A stretch of DNA of 64,000 bases from Cupriavidus basilensis (GCF_000876015.1 NZ_BBQM01000025.1:62001-126000); one strand, 5' to 3'. Positions 43,988 through 52,133 are shown, counted from the first letter of the stretch. Notes: a model not told the origin generated them from the sequence alone. Numbers and translations are program-made.

Positions 43988-45465
43988 TGGCAAGAATCAC
44001 TTCAGTTTACCTGGCTGCTCTACTGGCGTTCGGCACCGCCGGGTGCGCGGTCGGCCCGGACTTCCAGAGGCCACTCGCGCCGGACACCGGCCGCTATACC
44101 TCAACCGCCATGCCGGCCGAGACCGCGTCGGCGGCCACCGACGGCGGGCAGGCGCAGCAGTTCGCTCCGGGGCAGGAGGTTCCGGCGCAATGGTGGACGA
44201 TGTTTGGCTCCAGCGAGCTGAACTCGCTGGTGGAAGCCGCGCTGCAAGCCAATCCGGATCTGCAGGCCATGGAGGCAGCGCTGCGCGTGACGCGCGAGAA
44301 CCTGGCGGCGCAGCGCGGCGCGTTCTTCCCCAGCGTCGACGCGGAGTACACGCCGTCGCGCCAGAAGATCGCGACGATCGTTGCGAGTCCACTCTCCGAT
44401 AACAGTGATCTCTTCACGCTGCACACCGCGCAGCTCAGTGTCTCGTACGTGCCCGATGTGTTTGGCGGTACGCGCAGGCAGGTAGAGGCAGGCGTGGCGC
44501 AGGCCGATGTTGCGCGGTTCCAGTGGCAGGCGGCGTATCTGACGCTGACGTCGAATGTCGTGAACGCGGCGATCCAGGAAGCGTCGCTGCGTTCCCAGAT
44601 CCGCGCCACGCACGACGTCATCGCGCTGTCCACTCGTCAGCTCGAGGCGGTGCGCAAGCAACAGCGCACGGGCCAGGTTGGTGCCGCCGAAGTGGCCGCG
44701 CAGGAGGCCACGCTGGCCCAGGCCGAAGCTACATTGCCGCCGCTTGAGAAGCAGCTCGCCCAGCAACGCAACCTGCTGGCGGTGCTGACAGGGCGACTAC
44801 CGAGCGATGCCGTTCCCCAGCAGTTCGAGTTCGAATCGCTCACGCTGCCCGGGACGCTGCCGCTGAGCCTGCCGTCGCGGCTGGTCGGCCAACGCCCTGA
44901 CATTCGCGCGGCCGAGGCACAGATGCATGTGGCCAGCGCGCAGATCGGCGTGGCCACAGCGGCCCGCCTGCCCAACATCACGCTGACCGCGAGCTTGGGC
45001 AGTTCGTCGCAATCGCTGAGCGATCTCTTTACGTCCGGCACTGGTTTCTGGGGGATTTCGGCGGGCCTGATGCAGCCGATCTTCAAGGGCGGCATGCTGC
45101 TGCATCAGCAGCGCGCCGCGGAGCAGGCCTACAAGCAGGCCTCCGCTCAGTACCGCAGCACCGTACTGACGGCGTACCAGAACGTGGCGGACTCGCTGCA
45201 TGCGATCGAAGCCGATGCCAGAGGCCTGCGGATGGCATACGATGCCGAGCGCGCCGCGTACCGAAGCTTTGACATCGCGCAGCAGCAGTGGAAGGCCGGA
45301 CAGATCGGCTACCCAGCCGTACTGCTGGCCGAACAGACGTACCGGCAGGCGTCAATCACGCTGGTGCAGGCGCGCGCGAACCGCTACGCGGATACGGTGG
45401 CGCTGATCCAAGCGCTAGGCGGCGATTGGTGGAAAGAGGCAGGCAAGGATGTGGCAAACGGCTGA
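43987..45465 (+). CDS. NodT-family outer membrane efflux lipoprotein
   Basis: A 492-residue TolC-like outer membrane factor of the NodT/RND lipoprotein type. The signal peptide ends in a lipobox (FGTAGC followed by AVGPDFQRP), then two OEP repeats with the conserved WWTMFGSSELNSLVEAALQANPDLQAMEAALRVTRENL and VGQRPDIRAAEAQMHVASAQIGVATAARLPNITLTASLG. It completes the tripartite pump with the two preceding genes. Confidence 0.93.
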   Translation: MARITSVYLAALLAFGTAGCAVGPDFQRPLAPDTGRYTSTAMPAETASAATDGGQAQQFAPGQEVPAQWWTMFGSSELNSLVEAALQANPDLQAMEAALRVTRENLAAQRGAFFPSVDAEYTPSRQKIATIVASPLSDNSDLFTLHTAQLSVSYVPDVFGGTRRQVEAGVAQADVARFQWQAAYLTLTSNVVNAAIQEASLRSQIRATHDVIALSTRQLEAVRKQQRTGQVGAAEVAAQEATLAQAEATLPPLEKQLAQQRNLLAVLTGRLPSDAVPQQFEFESLTLPGTLPLSLPSRLVGQRPDIRAAEAQMHVASAQIGVATAARLPNITLTASLGSSSQSLSDLFTSGTGFWGISAGLMQPIFKGGMLLHQQRAAEQAYKQASAQYRSTVLTAYQNVADSLHAIEADARGLRMAYDAERAAYRSFDIAQQQWKAGQIGYPAVLLAEQTYRQASITLVQARANRYADTVALIQALGGDWWKEAGKDVANG

Positions 45466-45487
45466 TAAGCGGGTGCTGCCGCGCGCT

Positions 45488-45928
45488 ATGCTACGAGAGC
45501 ATCAGCTATGGAGAATTTTGCAGCCAGTATTGCTGGCGTGGTTTGCACTCGCTAGCGGATGTTCCTTCTTTGACGAGAGGTACGCGTTCGGACAAGGCTG
45601 GCGCATCGGCGAAGTTCTAAAGGTTGGATCGGCTGCAGAGTTGGCGTTCGCCGGCATCGACTGCCGCCGGAACATGCCAGACGGCGGCAATCGCGACCAC
45701 CGGTTCGCGGAGATTCAGGTTGACTTCCGACAGACCGCACGCAAACATCCCCACGCGGGGGCTACCCCACCGCGGTATGCGATAGTTCCGGTGCCAGACT
45801 CGCTCCAGATCGTTCCCGGCGATCGCGTCTACGTCAATATCCAGGATTGTGCGCTGGCAATTGAGCGTTTCCCGTCTTCAAAGGAGGTTCCGTCCAGCAA
45901 CCTCAACAACGGACTTGGTCCGCCGTAA
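45488..45928 (+). CDS. Putative lipoprotein of RND operon
   Basis: A small exported protein with a signal segment (LLAWFALASGC) ending in a lipobox-like cysteine. The start at 45488 (MLREHQLW) places the signal peptide correctly; the frame is open from 45449, which overlaps the channel gene. The mature part has two further cysteines and a C-terminal stretch with VPDSLQIVPGDRVYVNI. Family not recognised. Position directly after the outer-membrane channel suggests an accessory role in the efflux system. Confidence 0.65.
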   Translation: MLREHQLWRILQPVLLAWFALASGCSFFDERYAFGQGWRIGEVLKVGSAAELAFAGIDCRRNMPDGGNRDHRFAEIQVDFRQTARKHPHAGATPPRYAIVPVPDSLQIVPGDRVYVNIQDCALAIERFPSSKEVPSSNLNNGLGPP

Positions 45929-45978
45929 CGGGTTGCGCCACAGCGGCACCGCGACACCAAGCGGCCGGTAGGCGACAG

Positions 45979-46215
45979 TCATTTAGCCTTTGGTTCTGAT
46001 GCACCGGCCGGCCGCTCTCGCTCATCGTGAGATCTTGCTTCCTCCCGCTCCTTTCGCCGCTCCCGCTTCCGCCCCTCGTACTTCTGGGTAGGCTTGTCTT
46101 CTTTGACGACTGAAGATTCGGGATGCTGGTCAGACTGCGTGGTCTCAGCCGCAGTGACAGAGAACGCTACGGTCACGAGCGACGCGGCTAGCCTGGTCCA
46201 GGAAGATATTGGCAT
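45979..46215 (-). CDS. Small exported charged protein
   Basis: A 78-residue protein starting MPISSWTRLAASLVTVAFSVTAAE, a plausible signal peptide, followed by a very hydrophilic, Glu/Lys/Arg-rich mature part. No family recognised and no conserved metal ligands. An alternative in-frame start at 46227 would add four residues. Stand-alone on the minus strand within the transposon. Confidence 0.5.
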   Translation of the reverse strand: MPISSWTRLAASLVTVAFSVTAAETTQSDQHPESSVVKEDKPTQKYEGRKRERRKEREEARSHDERERPAGASEPKAK

Positions 46216-46453
46216 TTCATACTCCATCTATCGATCGGAGGGCGCCCGCCGAGACGCCTTGACGATCAGAGATTCGCTGGAATCTGTGGCGCTCTAGTTT
46301 ATCTCCGGTCGTCGAGGTTTCCCGACCGCTCGATGCCTTCGCTGCAATCACAAATGTTGACTTAGACATTTCGCCCCATTGAGCCACCAGCGTTGTTGCA
46401 AAAATCTTGGCGATCAGCTCGCTCGTGCATCGTTTTGGCACACAGCCGCCTGG

Positions 46454-46513
46454 GAAGCCCTGCATGGCCCAATCGTCCAGCGGTTTGCGCCCGGGATAGC
46501 GGGCCCGCCGCAC
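46454..46513 (-). pseudogene. Remnant of IS5-family transposase N-terminus
   Basis: The minus strand reads RRARYPGRKPLDDWAMQGF, matching the conserved N-terminal RRFRYPGRKxLDDRAxLTG segment of IS5-family transposases, then loses similarity in all frames. Only about 20 codons survive. It is close to the front of the right-end recombinase gene and could have affected its promoter region. Confidence 0.5.
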
Positions 46514-46600
46514 CCGATTCCTCGTGGTCCCATAGATCTATAGAGATAAGAGTTATTATCCTTGTGCTATCAAGTTGGTACAAAACACGCTCTCACTGAA

Positions 46601-48274
46601 ATGCCCCGACACCTGCCCAGCCCAGATGGCTTCCCCGAGACCGCTGCGCTGGCCGCGCTGCGCGCCTGGTACGAAGGCGCGAGTTCTCGCCAGGCGGTCG
46701 CGCATTTCCTTGCCGAGTGCCTTGAGCCCGGTAGGTCCGCACGCGGGCTCATCGGGCAAATCCGTCGGCAGCTCGTCCAGTACGCTCGCCAACGCCATCG
46801 TCTGGACTTGGCGAGCGTGTTCGAATGCCCGGCCGATCAACGTCAACGGCATGCGAAGGCAGCTACGCAGGCGCTCGAGCAACTGCGCATGCTGCAGCTC
46901 CCCACGCCACAGATTAGCGACGAAATCGCGCGCTGGCTGCCGGCACGTGCAGTCGATGCCTTACACGCCACGGGAATCGAGACCTTGTCCGATCTCACCG
47001 TGCGGATCCCGCGCCGGCGACAGTGGTGGACGGCCATTCCGGGACTTGGGCCTGCCAGCGCCCGCAAAATCGAAGCCTTCTTTGCCGCGCACCCGGCGCT
47101 GACTGAACGCGCTCGCGCCCTGATCGCCGCGGAGCGAACGTCGATTGTGACGCCCTGGGAACAGTTGCGGTTGCCTCACGATGTCGACGGCTCGGCCGGG
47201 GCTTTTCGGGCACTCGCGTCGAGCTGCATTCTGGGCGTGGAAAACGACTATGAGGCTATCCAGGCCTGGCTCGCGCTACACGAATCGCCGGCCACCCTGC
47301 GTGCTTACCGCAAGGAAGCTGAGCGCCTGATCCTGTGGGCCATTGCCGCGCGTGGCAAGGCGTTGTCATCGCTCACGACCAAGGATGCCACGGATTATCG
47401 GACATTCCTGCGCAAACCGACGCCACGCGAGCGATGGGTTGGTCCACCGCGCTCGCGCACATCCCCGGACTGGCGGCCGTTCGTCGATAACCTGTCGCCA
47501 CGCTCAGTCGCCCATGCGCTCGCTGTCCTCAACGCCATGTTCCGCTGGCTGATCGAGCAGCGCTATGTCGTCGCAAATCCCTTTGCGGGCATTAAGGTGC
47601 GCGGCAGTCAACGCGCCATGGCGGAGGAGACCACCCACGCCTTCACGGAAGGGGAGTTGCTGCTGACCCGTGCTATCGCCAACGGACTTGAATGGTCTTA
47701 CGGCTGGCAGCCTTTGGCGGCACAGCGGCTGCGCTTCCTGCTGGATTTCGGCTACGCGACCGGCCTGCGGATCAGCGAGTTGACTAGCGCCACGTTGGGC
47801 AACATTGAAATCGATGCCGCCGGGGACCACTGGCTGCATGTGGTGGGCAAGGGCGGCAAGCCGGGAAGGGTCACCCTGACACCGCTGGCGCGTGTCGCGC
47901 TGGATCGCTACCTGCAGGCGCGCGGACTTCTTGTCAGCCGTGCACGCTGGGAGCCGGCCACGCCTGTGATCGGTAGCCTGGACGGCGCAGATGGCGGCAT
48001 CACAGCGCTGCGCCTATGGGAAATCATGCGCCGGTTCTTCAGGCTCGCAGTCCACGTCATTGGGGACGACCATCCGGACCTGGCCGAAAAACTCCGCCGT
48101 GCGACTCCCCACTGGATGCGACACACCCACGCCACCCATGCACTCGCCAAGGGCGTCGAGCTGAGCGCGGTGCGCGATAACCTGCGCCACGCGTCAATCT
48201 CAACCACGTCGATCTACTTGCACACCGACGACGTCAAGCGCGCGCGGCAGTTCGGGCAGGCATTTACGACCTAA
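46601..48274 (+). CDS. Tyrosine recombinase at transposon right end
   Basis: A 557-residue tyrosine recombinase, larger than XerC/D because of an N-terminal extension of about 200 residues with a helix-hairpin-helix-like IPGLGPASARKIEAF segment. Catalytic residues are visible: Arg in YATGLRISELTSATL, Lys in GKGGKPGRVTL, HWMRHTHATHAL (H-x-x-R) and LRHASISTTSIYLHT (His and nucleophilic Tyr). ATG at 46601 is preferred to a TTG in frame at 46562. It reads outward about 180 bases from the right terminal repeat, the position of a Tn3-family cointegrate resolvase (TnpI-like role, inferred). Confidence 0.88.
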   Translation: MPRHLPSPDGFPETAALAALRAWYEGASSRQAVAHFLAECLEPGRSARGLIGQIRRQLVQYARQRHRLDLASVFECPADQRQRHAKAATQALEQLRMLQLPTPQISDEIARWLPARAVDALHATGIETLSDLTVRIPRRRQWWTAIPGLGPASARKIEAFFAAHPALTERARALIAAERTSIVTPWEQLRLPHDVDGSAGAFRALASSCILGVENDYEAIQAWLALHESPATLRAYRKEAERLILWAIAARGKALSSLTTKDATDYRTFLRKPTPRERWVGPPRSRTSPDWRPFVDNLSPRSVAHALAVLNAMFRWLIEQRYVVANPFAGIKVRGSQRAMAEETTHAFTEGELLLTRAIANGLEWSYGWQPLAAQRLRFLLDFGYATGLRISELTSATLGNIEIDAAGDHWLHVVGKGGKPGRVTLTPLARVALDRYLQARGLLVSRARWEPATPVIGSLDGADGGITALRLWEIMRRFFRLAVHVIGDDHPDLAEKLRRATPHWMRHTHATHALAKGVELSAVRDNLRHASISTTSIYLHTDDVKRARQFGQAFTT

Positions 48275-48363
48275 ACCGCAGCACAAGGCTAACCGGCTGC
48301 CCAAGCTGACCGCACTCCTTGAAGGCCAGCAAGTCCTATTGATACACGACTCGGGGTCGACCA

Positions 48364-48397
48364 GAAAAACCGCCAGGTTTTGCACAAAAAGGAGAGC
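48364..48397 (+). repeat. Degenerate extra copy of terminal repeat
   Basis: The plus strand reads CCGCCAGGTTTTGCAC followed by AAAAAGGAG, matching the inner half of the right terminal repeat (CCGCCAGATTTTGCAC, then GAAAAGGAC) at 48454-48478, about 84 bases away and in the same orientation. The outer part, including CCCC, is not conserved. It may be a second transposase-binding site or the relic of an older end. Confidence 0.6.
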
Positions 48398-48450
48398 GCT
48401 CACGAAATTCATGAATCTCCAAACTGTTGATCTAAAAGGACAAATCGAAC

Positions 48451-48488
48451 GAAGCCGCCAGATTTTGCACGAAAAGGACGACTACCCC
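48451..48488 (-). repeat. Right terminal inverted repeat (IRR)
   Basis: Reverse complement begins GGGGTAGTCGTCC and shares the GTGCAAAATCTGGCGG core with the left repeat at 12371-12408 (33/38 identical). It is followed by the TCCTC target duplication. Confidence 0.88.
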
Positions 48489-48493
48489 TCCTC
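48489..48493 (+). repeat. Target site duplication, right copy
   Basis: TCCTC directly after the CCCC end of the right terminal repeat, identical to 12366-12370. It is the second half of the 5-bp duplication expected for Tn3-family insertion. Confidence 0.85.
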
Positions 48494-49194
48494 GAGCCGG
48501 ACGTGCCGGCCTCCCCTCCCCCGTTGCTGTTGCTGGCTTGTTCCGCGACAAAGCTCGATCAGGCCGCTCCCGCGATCGAGTTGTATCGCGGCGTGATGTA
48601 CGAGACTTTCCGGGCCCACCGCCGCCCGGACTCGCAGTTGCACGTCATTATCTTGTCTGCGCTGCATGGCTTTATCGACGCGGACGCCCACATTGCACCC
48701 TATGACCTCAGAATGACGCATGGTCGCGCTTGCTGGAGGACCTCCACGTCGTGATGGCCGGCGCGACCTGGCCGGCCCGCTTTGGGGAAGTCTTCCTGGC
48801 GGGCGGCGAGCAATATCGCCGCGTGATGCGAGCGGCAGTCACCAACCGCAACTGCGCGCAACAGCCCGCGGGCCTCATTGAAACCCGCGGCGGCATCGGC
48901 GAGCAACGCTCCCAGCTCGGCAAGTTCCTGAGGTATATCGCCCTCGAGCCATCGGAGCGGATCGGGGTGCTGCCCAACGGTACACCCTGCTACCGGCGGG
49001 CCGGGAGGTTCGTTGTTGGCGACCGAGTTCGGCTCAGCTACTCGCATCTGCGCGGAGTCCCGGATAAATCGGCAACCATCCGCCGAATCTTCGCTGGTCC
49101 CCGCGGCCTGACAGCCGAAGCCGATGTTGAGGAGCCGACGCGGGGTGGTGGAATCACAGTTGTCGGCCGTTGGGTCTGTCTTCGCCACCTCTAG
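48494..49194 (+). pseudogene. DUF6884-like gene, 3' portion, also frameshifted
   Basis: Continues the gene begun at 12344. The first part reads EPDVPASPPPLLLLACSATKLDQAAPAIELYRGVMYETFRAH, then SALHGFIDADAHIAPYDLRM, a DUF6884-type domain (related to YaaA-like proteins; function not established). The frame is then lost between about 48700 and 48718 and resumes one frame over as NDAWSRLLEDLHVVMAGATWPARFGEVFLAGG and on to 49194. The gene is thus inactivated both by the 36-kb insertion and by a small indel. Confidence 0.7.
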
Positions 49195-49283
49195 CCCGCT
49201 TGACCTCGAGTTATCTGTCGCTATTTCGCCGCGAAGCGGCGCATGGGTATGTGGGATGATAAATTCAGTATATAACTCTATTT

Positions 49284-49592
49284 GATGAGGTACGTGCCAG
49301 TCAATAACCCCTCCCTGAAGGGAGGGGCTTGAGGGAGCAATCCCGAGAGCCCGAGATTGACCAGGGCAAGCGGTAACCAGGCCGCTACGTTGTGCAGAAG
49401 TGCGCAGACCCACCGCCGAATGCTTCCTCAGTTCGGCGCTCTGGAAGCGATGGCAGCAGACAAGCCACGGGCAGGCACGAAACGGGCTATCGCCGGGAGT
49501 CATCCCAAGCTGCTGCACAACTTGCCCGAGGGGAGACCTTCCGTGAGGAAGGCGTTACAAGGCCCGTAAGGGCACATACATAGGAGCCGATC
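49284..49592 (+). ncRNA. Candidate omega RNA of IscB, upstream of iscB
   Basis: About 260-300 non-coding bases between the left-end hairpin and iscB, rich in short stems. It includes the CCAGGGCAAGCGGTAACC segment typical of IscB-associated omega RNAs and further hairpins (e.g. GACCTTCC-GTGA-GGAAGGC near 49536). In this system the guide is the 5' flank next to the element's left end and the scaffold lies between it and the iscB ORF. Exact ends cannot be set without RNA data. Confidence 0.65.
49309..49328 (+). repeat. Left-end hairpin of iscB element
   Basis: Perfect palindromic stem CCCCTCCC / GGGAGGGG with TGAA loop, near the left boundary. Subterminal hairpins are recognised by Y1 transposases of this IS group. 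Confidence 0.7.
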
Positions 49593-51011
49593 ATGTCGGT
49601 TTTTGTTCTGGACAAGCATGGCAAGCCGCTCATGCCATGCACCGAGAAGCGCGCTCGATTACTGCTTGAGCGTCGCCGGGCGCGCGTGCATCGCGTTGTG
49701 CCGGCCGTTATCCGTCTGGTTGACCGCACGGTCGATGACTGCGAGTTTCAGCCCCTGCGTATCAAGTTGGACCCAGGCAGCAAGATGACCGGGGGGGCGC
49801 TAGTGCGCGATACGGAGCTGGCTTGCTCCGTATCCGGGGAGATCCAACGTGGTGCGGCAGTGTTGAGCCTGTTCGAACTCGTGCATCGTGGCGGCCAGAT
49901 CAGCGAACGGCTGACGGCTCGCCGTTCCATGCGCCGGCGTCGCCGCGGCGCGAACCTGCGCTATCGGGCGCCGCGCTTCCTGAATCGTACGCGCCCGGCA
50001 GGCTGGCTCGCGCCATCGCTCCAGCATCGCGTGGACACGACGATGGCATGGGTCCAGCGCATCCGCCGTTGGGCTCCCGTCAATGGCGTCTCGTCTGAGC
50101 TGGTGCGCTTTGACATGCAGGCAATGGAAAATCCGGAAATTTCTGGCGTCGAGTACCAACAGGGTACGCTCGCCGGTTACGAGGTGCGCGAATACCTGCT
50201 CGAAAGGTGGGGCCGCGCCTGCATCTACTGCGATGCCGAGGGCGTCCCCCTTCAAGTCGAGCACTTGACATCGAGGGCAAGGGGCGGGACAAACCGCGTC
50301 GGCAATCTCGGGTTGGCTTGCGAATGCTGTAACCAGAAGAAGGGCTCACGCGACGTCCGAGAGTTCGTCAAGGACCCGACGCGTCTCGCGCGCATCCTCA
50401 CAACCGCAGCTCGTCCGCTGAAGGACGCCGCTGCCATCAACGCGACGCGCTGGGCATTGGCGAACGCTTTGCGGGCCACGGGCCTGCCACTTGAACTCGC
50501 CTCGGGAGGCCGAACCAAGTTCAACCGGGCCGCGCACACCATTCCAAAGACCCATGCACTGGATGCGGCGTGCGTCGGCGACGTCAACGCTATCACCGGC
50601 TGGCAGCGACCCACTCTTGAAGTGAAAGCGACGGGGCGTGGCAGCTATCAGCGCACGCGGCTGACTGCCTCGGGGTTCCCGCGCGGTTACTTGATGCGCC
50701 GGAAGCAGGTTAAGGGATTCCAGACGGGCGACCGGGTGCACGCTGTCGTGCCAAGCGGAAAGAAGGCCGGCACCTATGCGGGCCGCGTTGCAGTACGGGC
50801 ATCAGGTTCATTCAACATCCAAACGCCGAACGGTGTCGTACAGGGTATCAGCCATCGCCATTGCTCGCTGGTGCAGCGAGCCGATGGATATGGCTACCAT
50901 TTTCGATCCAAAGATAGCCTCTACAAAGGAGAAGCGGGAGAAGGGCGTGCTGCGCACGCCGCGCTATCCATCCCCGTCCTGAAGGACGGGGTTTCCCGCG
51001 CATCCCGATGA
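49593..51011 (+). CDS. iscB: RNA-guided nuclease IscB
   Basis: A 472-residue IscB, the ancestor-type relative of Cas9. Domains in order: PLMP domain (residues 1-55, KPLMP at 11-15), RuvC-I with Asp60 in IKLDPGSK, Arg-rich bridge helix (107-125), RuvC-II with Glu169 in SSELVRFD, HNH domain (about 205-260: CIYCDAEGVPLQVEHLTSRARGGTN with His223/His224 region and CECCNQKK), RuvC-III with His321 and Asp324 (KTHALDAAC), and a TAM-interacting C-terminal domain. All catalytic residues appear intact. Guided by an omega RNA encoded just upstream. Its last codons encode the element's right-end hairpin and its TGA overlaps the ATG of the following recombinase gene. Confidence 0.93.
   Translation: MSVFVLDKHGKPLMPCTEKRARLLLERRRARVHRVVPAVIRLVDRTVDDCEFQPLRIKLDPGSKMTGGALVRDTELACSVSGEIQRGAAVLSLFELVHRGGQISERLTARRSMRRRRRGANLRYRAPRFLNRTRPAGWLAPSLQHRVDTTMAWVQRIRRWAPVNGVSSELVRFDMQAMENPEISGVEYQQGTLAGYEVREYLLERWGRACIYCDAEGVPLQVEHLTSRARGGTNRVGNLGLACECCNQKKGSRDVREFVKDPTRLARILTTAARPLKDAAAINATRWALANALRATGLPLELASGGRTKFNRAAHTIPKTHALDAACVGDVNAITGWQRPTLEVKATGRGSYQRTRLTASGFPRGYLMRRKQVKGFQTGDRVHAVVPSGKKAGTYAGRVAVRASGSFNIQTPNGVVQGISHRHCSLVQRADGYGYHFRSKDSLYKGEAGEGRAAHAALSIPVLKDGVSRASR
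50972..50991 (+). repeat. Right-end hairpin of iscB element
   Basis: CCCCGTCC-TGAA-GGACGGGG, a perfect stem matching the left-end hairpin in layout. It lies within the last codons of iscB (SIPVLKDGVSR). Confidence 0.7.
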
Positions 51012-51919
51012 CTGAACGGTCTCTTTGGCTCACCGCACCGACCGCTGCGTTCGGTGAATGGCAAACGCACGAAGCCGTTGGTGCTGACCGCCGTCCCTTC
51101 TCGGCCCGGTCCGTGGTTCAGCATCGAGCGATGTTTGAGCACTTTCAGCGACATCTGCACGACTGCGGCGTGACCGTGGCCAGTTTCGGCGCCGACCATA
51201 TCCACTCCCTCTGGCAAACGAAGGCCGGAGCCACATACAGCGCTGCGACACGGATGCGCTATCTGAAACTGCTGGACCGGCTGTGTCGACATCTAGTATC
51301 CATTGCTGTGCGTGACGGCAATCCGGCGGAGGAGCTCGTACGGCAGGCGCAATGGCCTGATGAAGACCCCTCCCCCATCTACTTGCCTCAGGAAGCAGAC
51401 GAATCCCTCCAGGCTTGGATACAGCCCTCTCCTAACGACGATCTTGCCCATCTGCGGGCACGAGCAATCGTTGGATTGTTTCTTGGCACCGGCATCACAG
51501 CGGCCGAGGGCCGCAGCGCCACCCAAGTGGACCTCCAGACCGCGGCAAGCCCGCCGTACTTGCACGTCCGTGGCCATGGAGCGCGAGACGCAAGGACGGT
51601 TCAGGTCCCCCCGTTTGCCCTGCCCGTCCTTACAGCCTGGTCGGCCCGCCGGGCTACGCTGCCAATTGCCAGTGACCTACTTTTTTCGCTCACGAACCTC
51701 GGCAAGCCAATTGCGGACATGGGTCTAGGCCGGATCGTCCGTTCGGCACTGGTGGCCATCGACTTTGAGGCAGACGACATGAGTCCGCGAATCCTCCGCA
51801 ATACCTTCTGTCGCCGGCAGTTGCTTGCAGGGCGCGATCGCGTCGAGGTAAGCGAACTGCTCGGGCTGGCCAGCACCCGCACGGCCGATCGAATTGCCGC
51901 CACATTGCCAACAGAATAA
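51008..51919 (+). CDS. Tyrosine recombinase, TnpS-like
   Basis: A 303-residue tyrosine-recombinase-family protein with a SAM-like N-terminal domain (HFQRHLHDCGVTVASFGADHIHSLW) and a C-terminal catalytic-type domain (GLFLGTGITAAEGRSATQVDL; SPRILRNTFCRRQLLAGRDRVEVSELLGLASTRTADRI). Deviations from the classic tetrad are visible: the usual GLR arginine is replaced in GTGITAAEG, and the H-x-x-R box reads RILRNT. Such variants occur in TnpS-like recombinases and some may be inactive. The IscB element ends directly at its start codon, so it now depends on the element for its 5' region. Confidence 0.75.
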   Translation: MTERSLWLTAPTAAFGEWQTHEAVGADRRPFSARSVVQHRAMFEHFQRHLHDCGVTVASFGADHIHSLWQTKAGATYSAATRMRYLKLLDRLCRHLVSIAVRDGNPAEELVRQAQWPDEDPSPIYLPQEADESLQAWIQPSPNDDLAHLRARAIVGLFLGTGITAAEGRSATQVDLQTAASPPYLHVRGHGARDARTVQVPPFALPVLTAWSARRATLPIASDLLFSLTNLGKPIADMGLGRIVRSALVAIDFEADDMSPRILRNTFCRRQLLAGRDRVEVSELLGLASTRTADRIAATLPTE

Positions 51920-52133
51920 GCGTTGAATGTGTCTGGCTCGAGCTGAGGTGCCATGCAGGCGAATCACTTTGGCCCTCACCTCTCGGCAATCACACACACC
52001 AGAGCAGCACACACATGCTCGATCCCTCCACTTCGCCGGCGCCGATGATTGCCCGCGATGGGCTCGCGGCCGCGTGCAGGGGCCGGTCGAGTTCGAGTCC
52101 ACTTCCGCCCGCAGGCGCTAGCAACACCGCCTA

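Larger units (their letters stand above)
12371..48488 (+). mobile_element. 36.1-kb Tn3-family multi-metal resistance transposon
   Basis: Bounded by 38-bp inverted repeats (12371-12408 and 48451-48488) and by a 5-bp direct repeat TCCTC outside both ends. Removal with one repeat copy reconstitutes the interrupted target gene in frame. It has tnpA at the left end and a tyrosine recombinase at the right end, with about 31 kb of cargo between: arsRIC2BC1HP, chrA, a BASS transporter, an NreB-like exporter, cnr/ncc ABCHXY, selD-selU, a LysR/MFS pair, a methyltransferase, a two-component system and a second RND tripartite pump. The tnpA gene is damaged, so movement now would need a transposase supplied in trans. 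Confidence 0.88.
49307..51005 (+). mobile_element. IS200/IS605-type element carrying iscB
   Basis: Bounded by two related subterminal hairpins, CCCCTCCC-TGAA-GGGAGGGG at the left and CCCCGTCC-TGAA-GGACGGGG at the right, as in IS200/IS605-group elements. It contains iscB and its omega RNA but no Y1 transposase gene, so it is non-autonomous. It is inserted between the broken DUF6884-like gene and the tyrosine recombinase gene. Exact ends are estimates, within about 10 bases. Confidence 0.6.

Noticed and set aside
52081..52110. Sequence resembling a tRNA T-arm (GAGTTCGAGTCC)
   Set aside because: No acceptor or anticodon stem can be folded around it and there is no CCA-like end; also too short for an attachment site claim.
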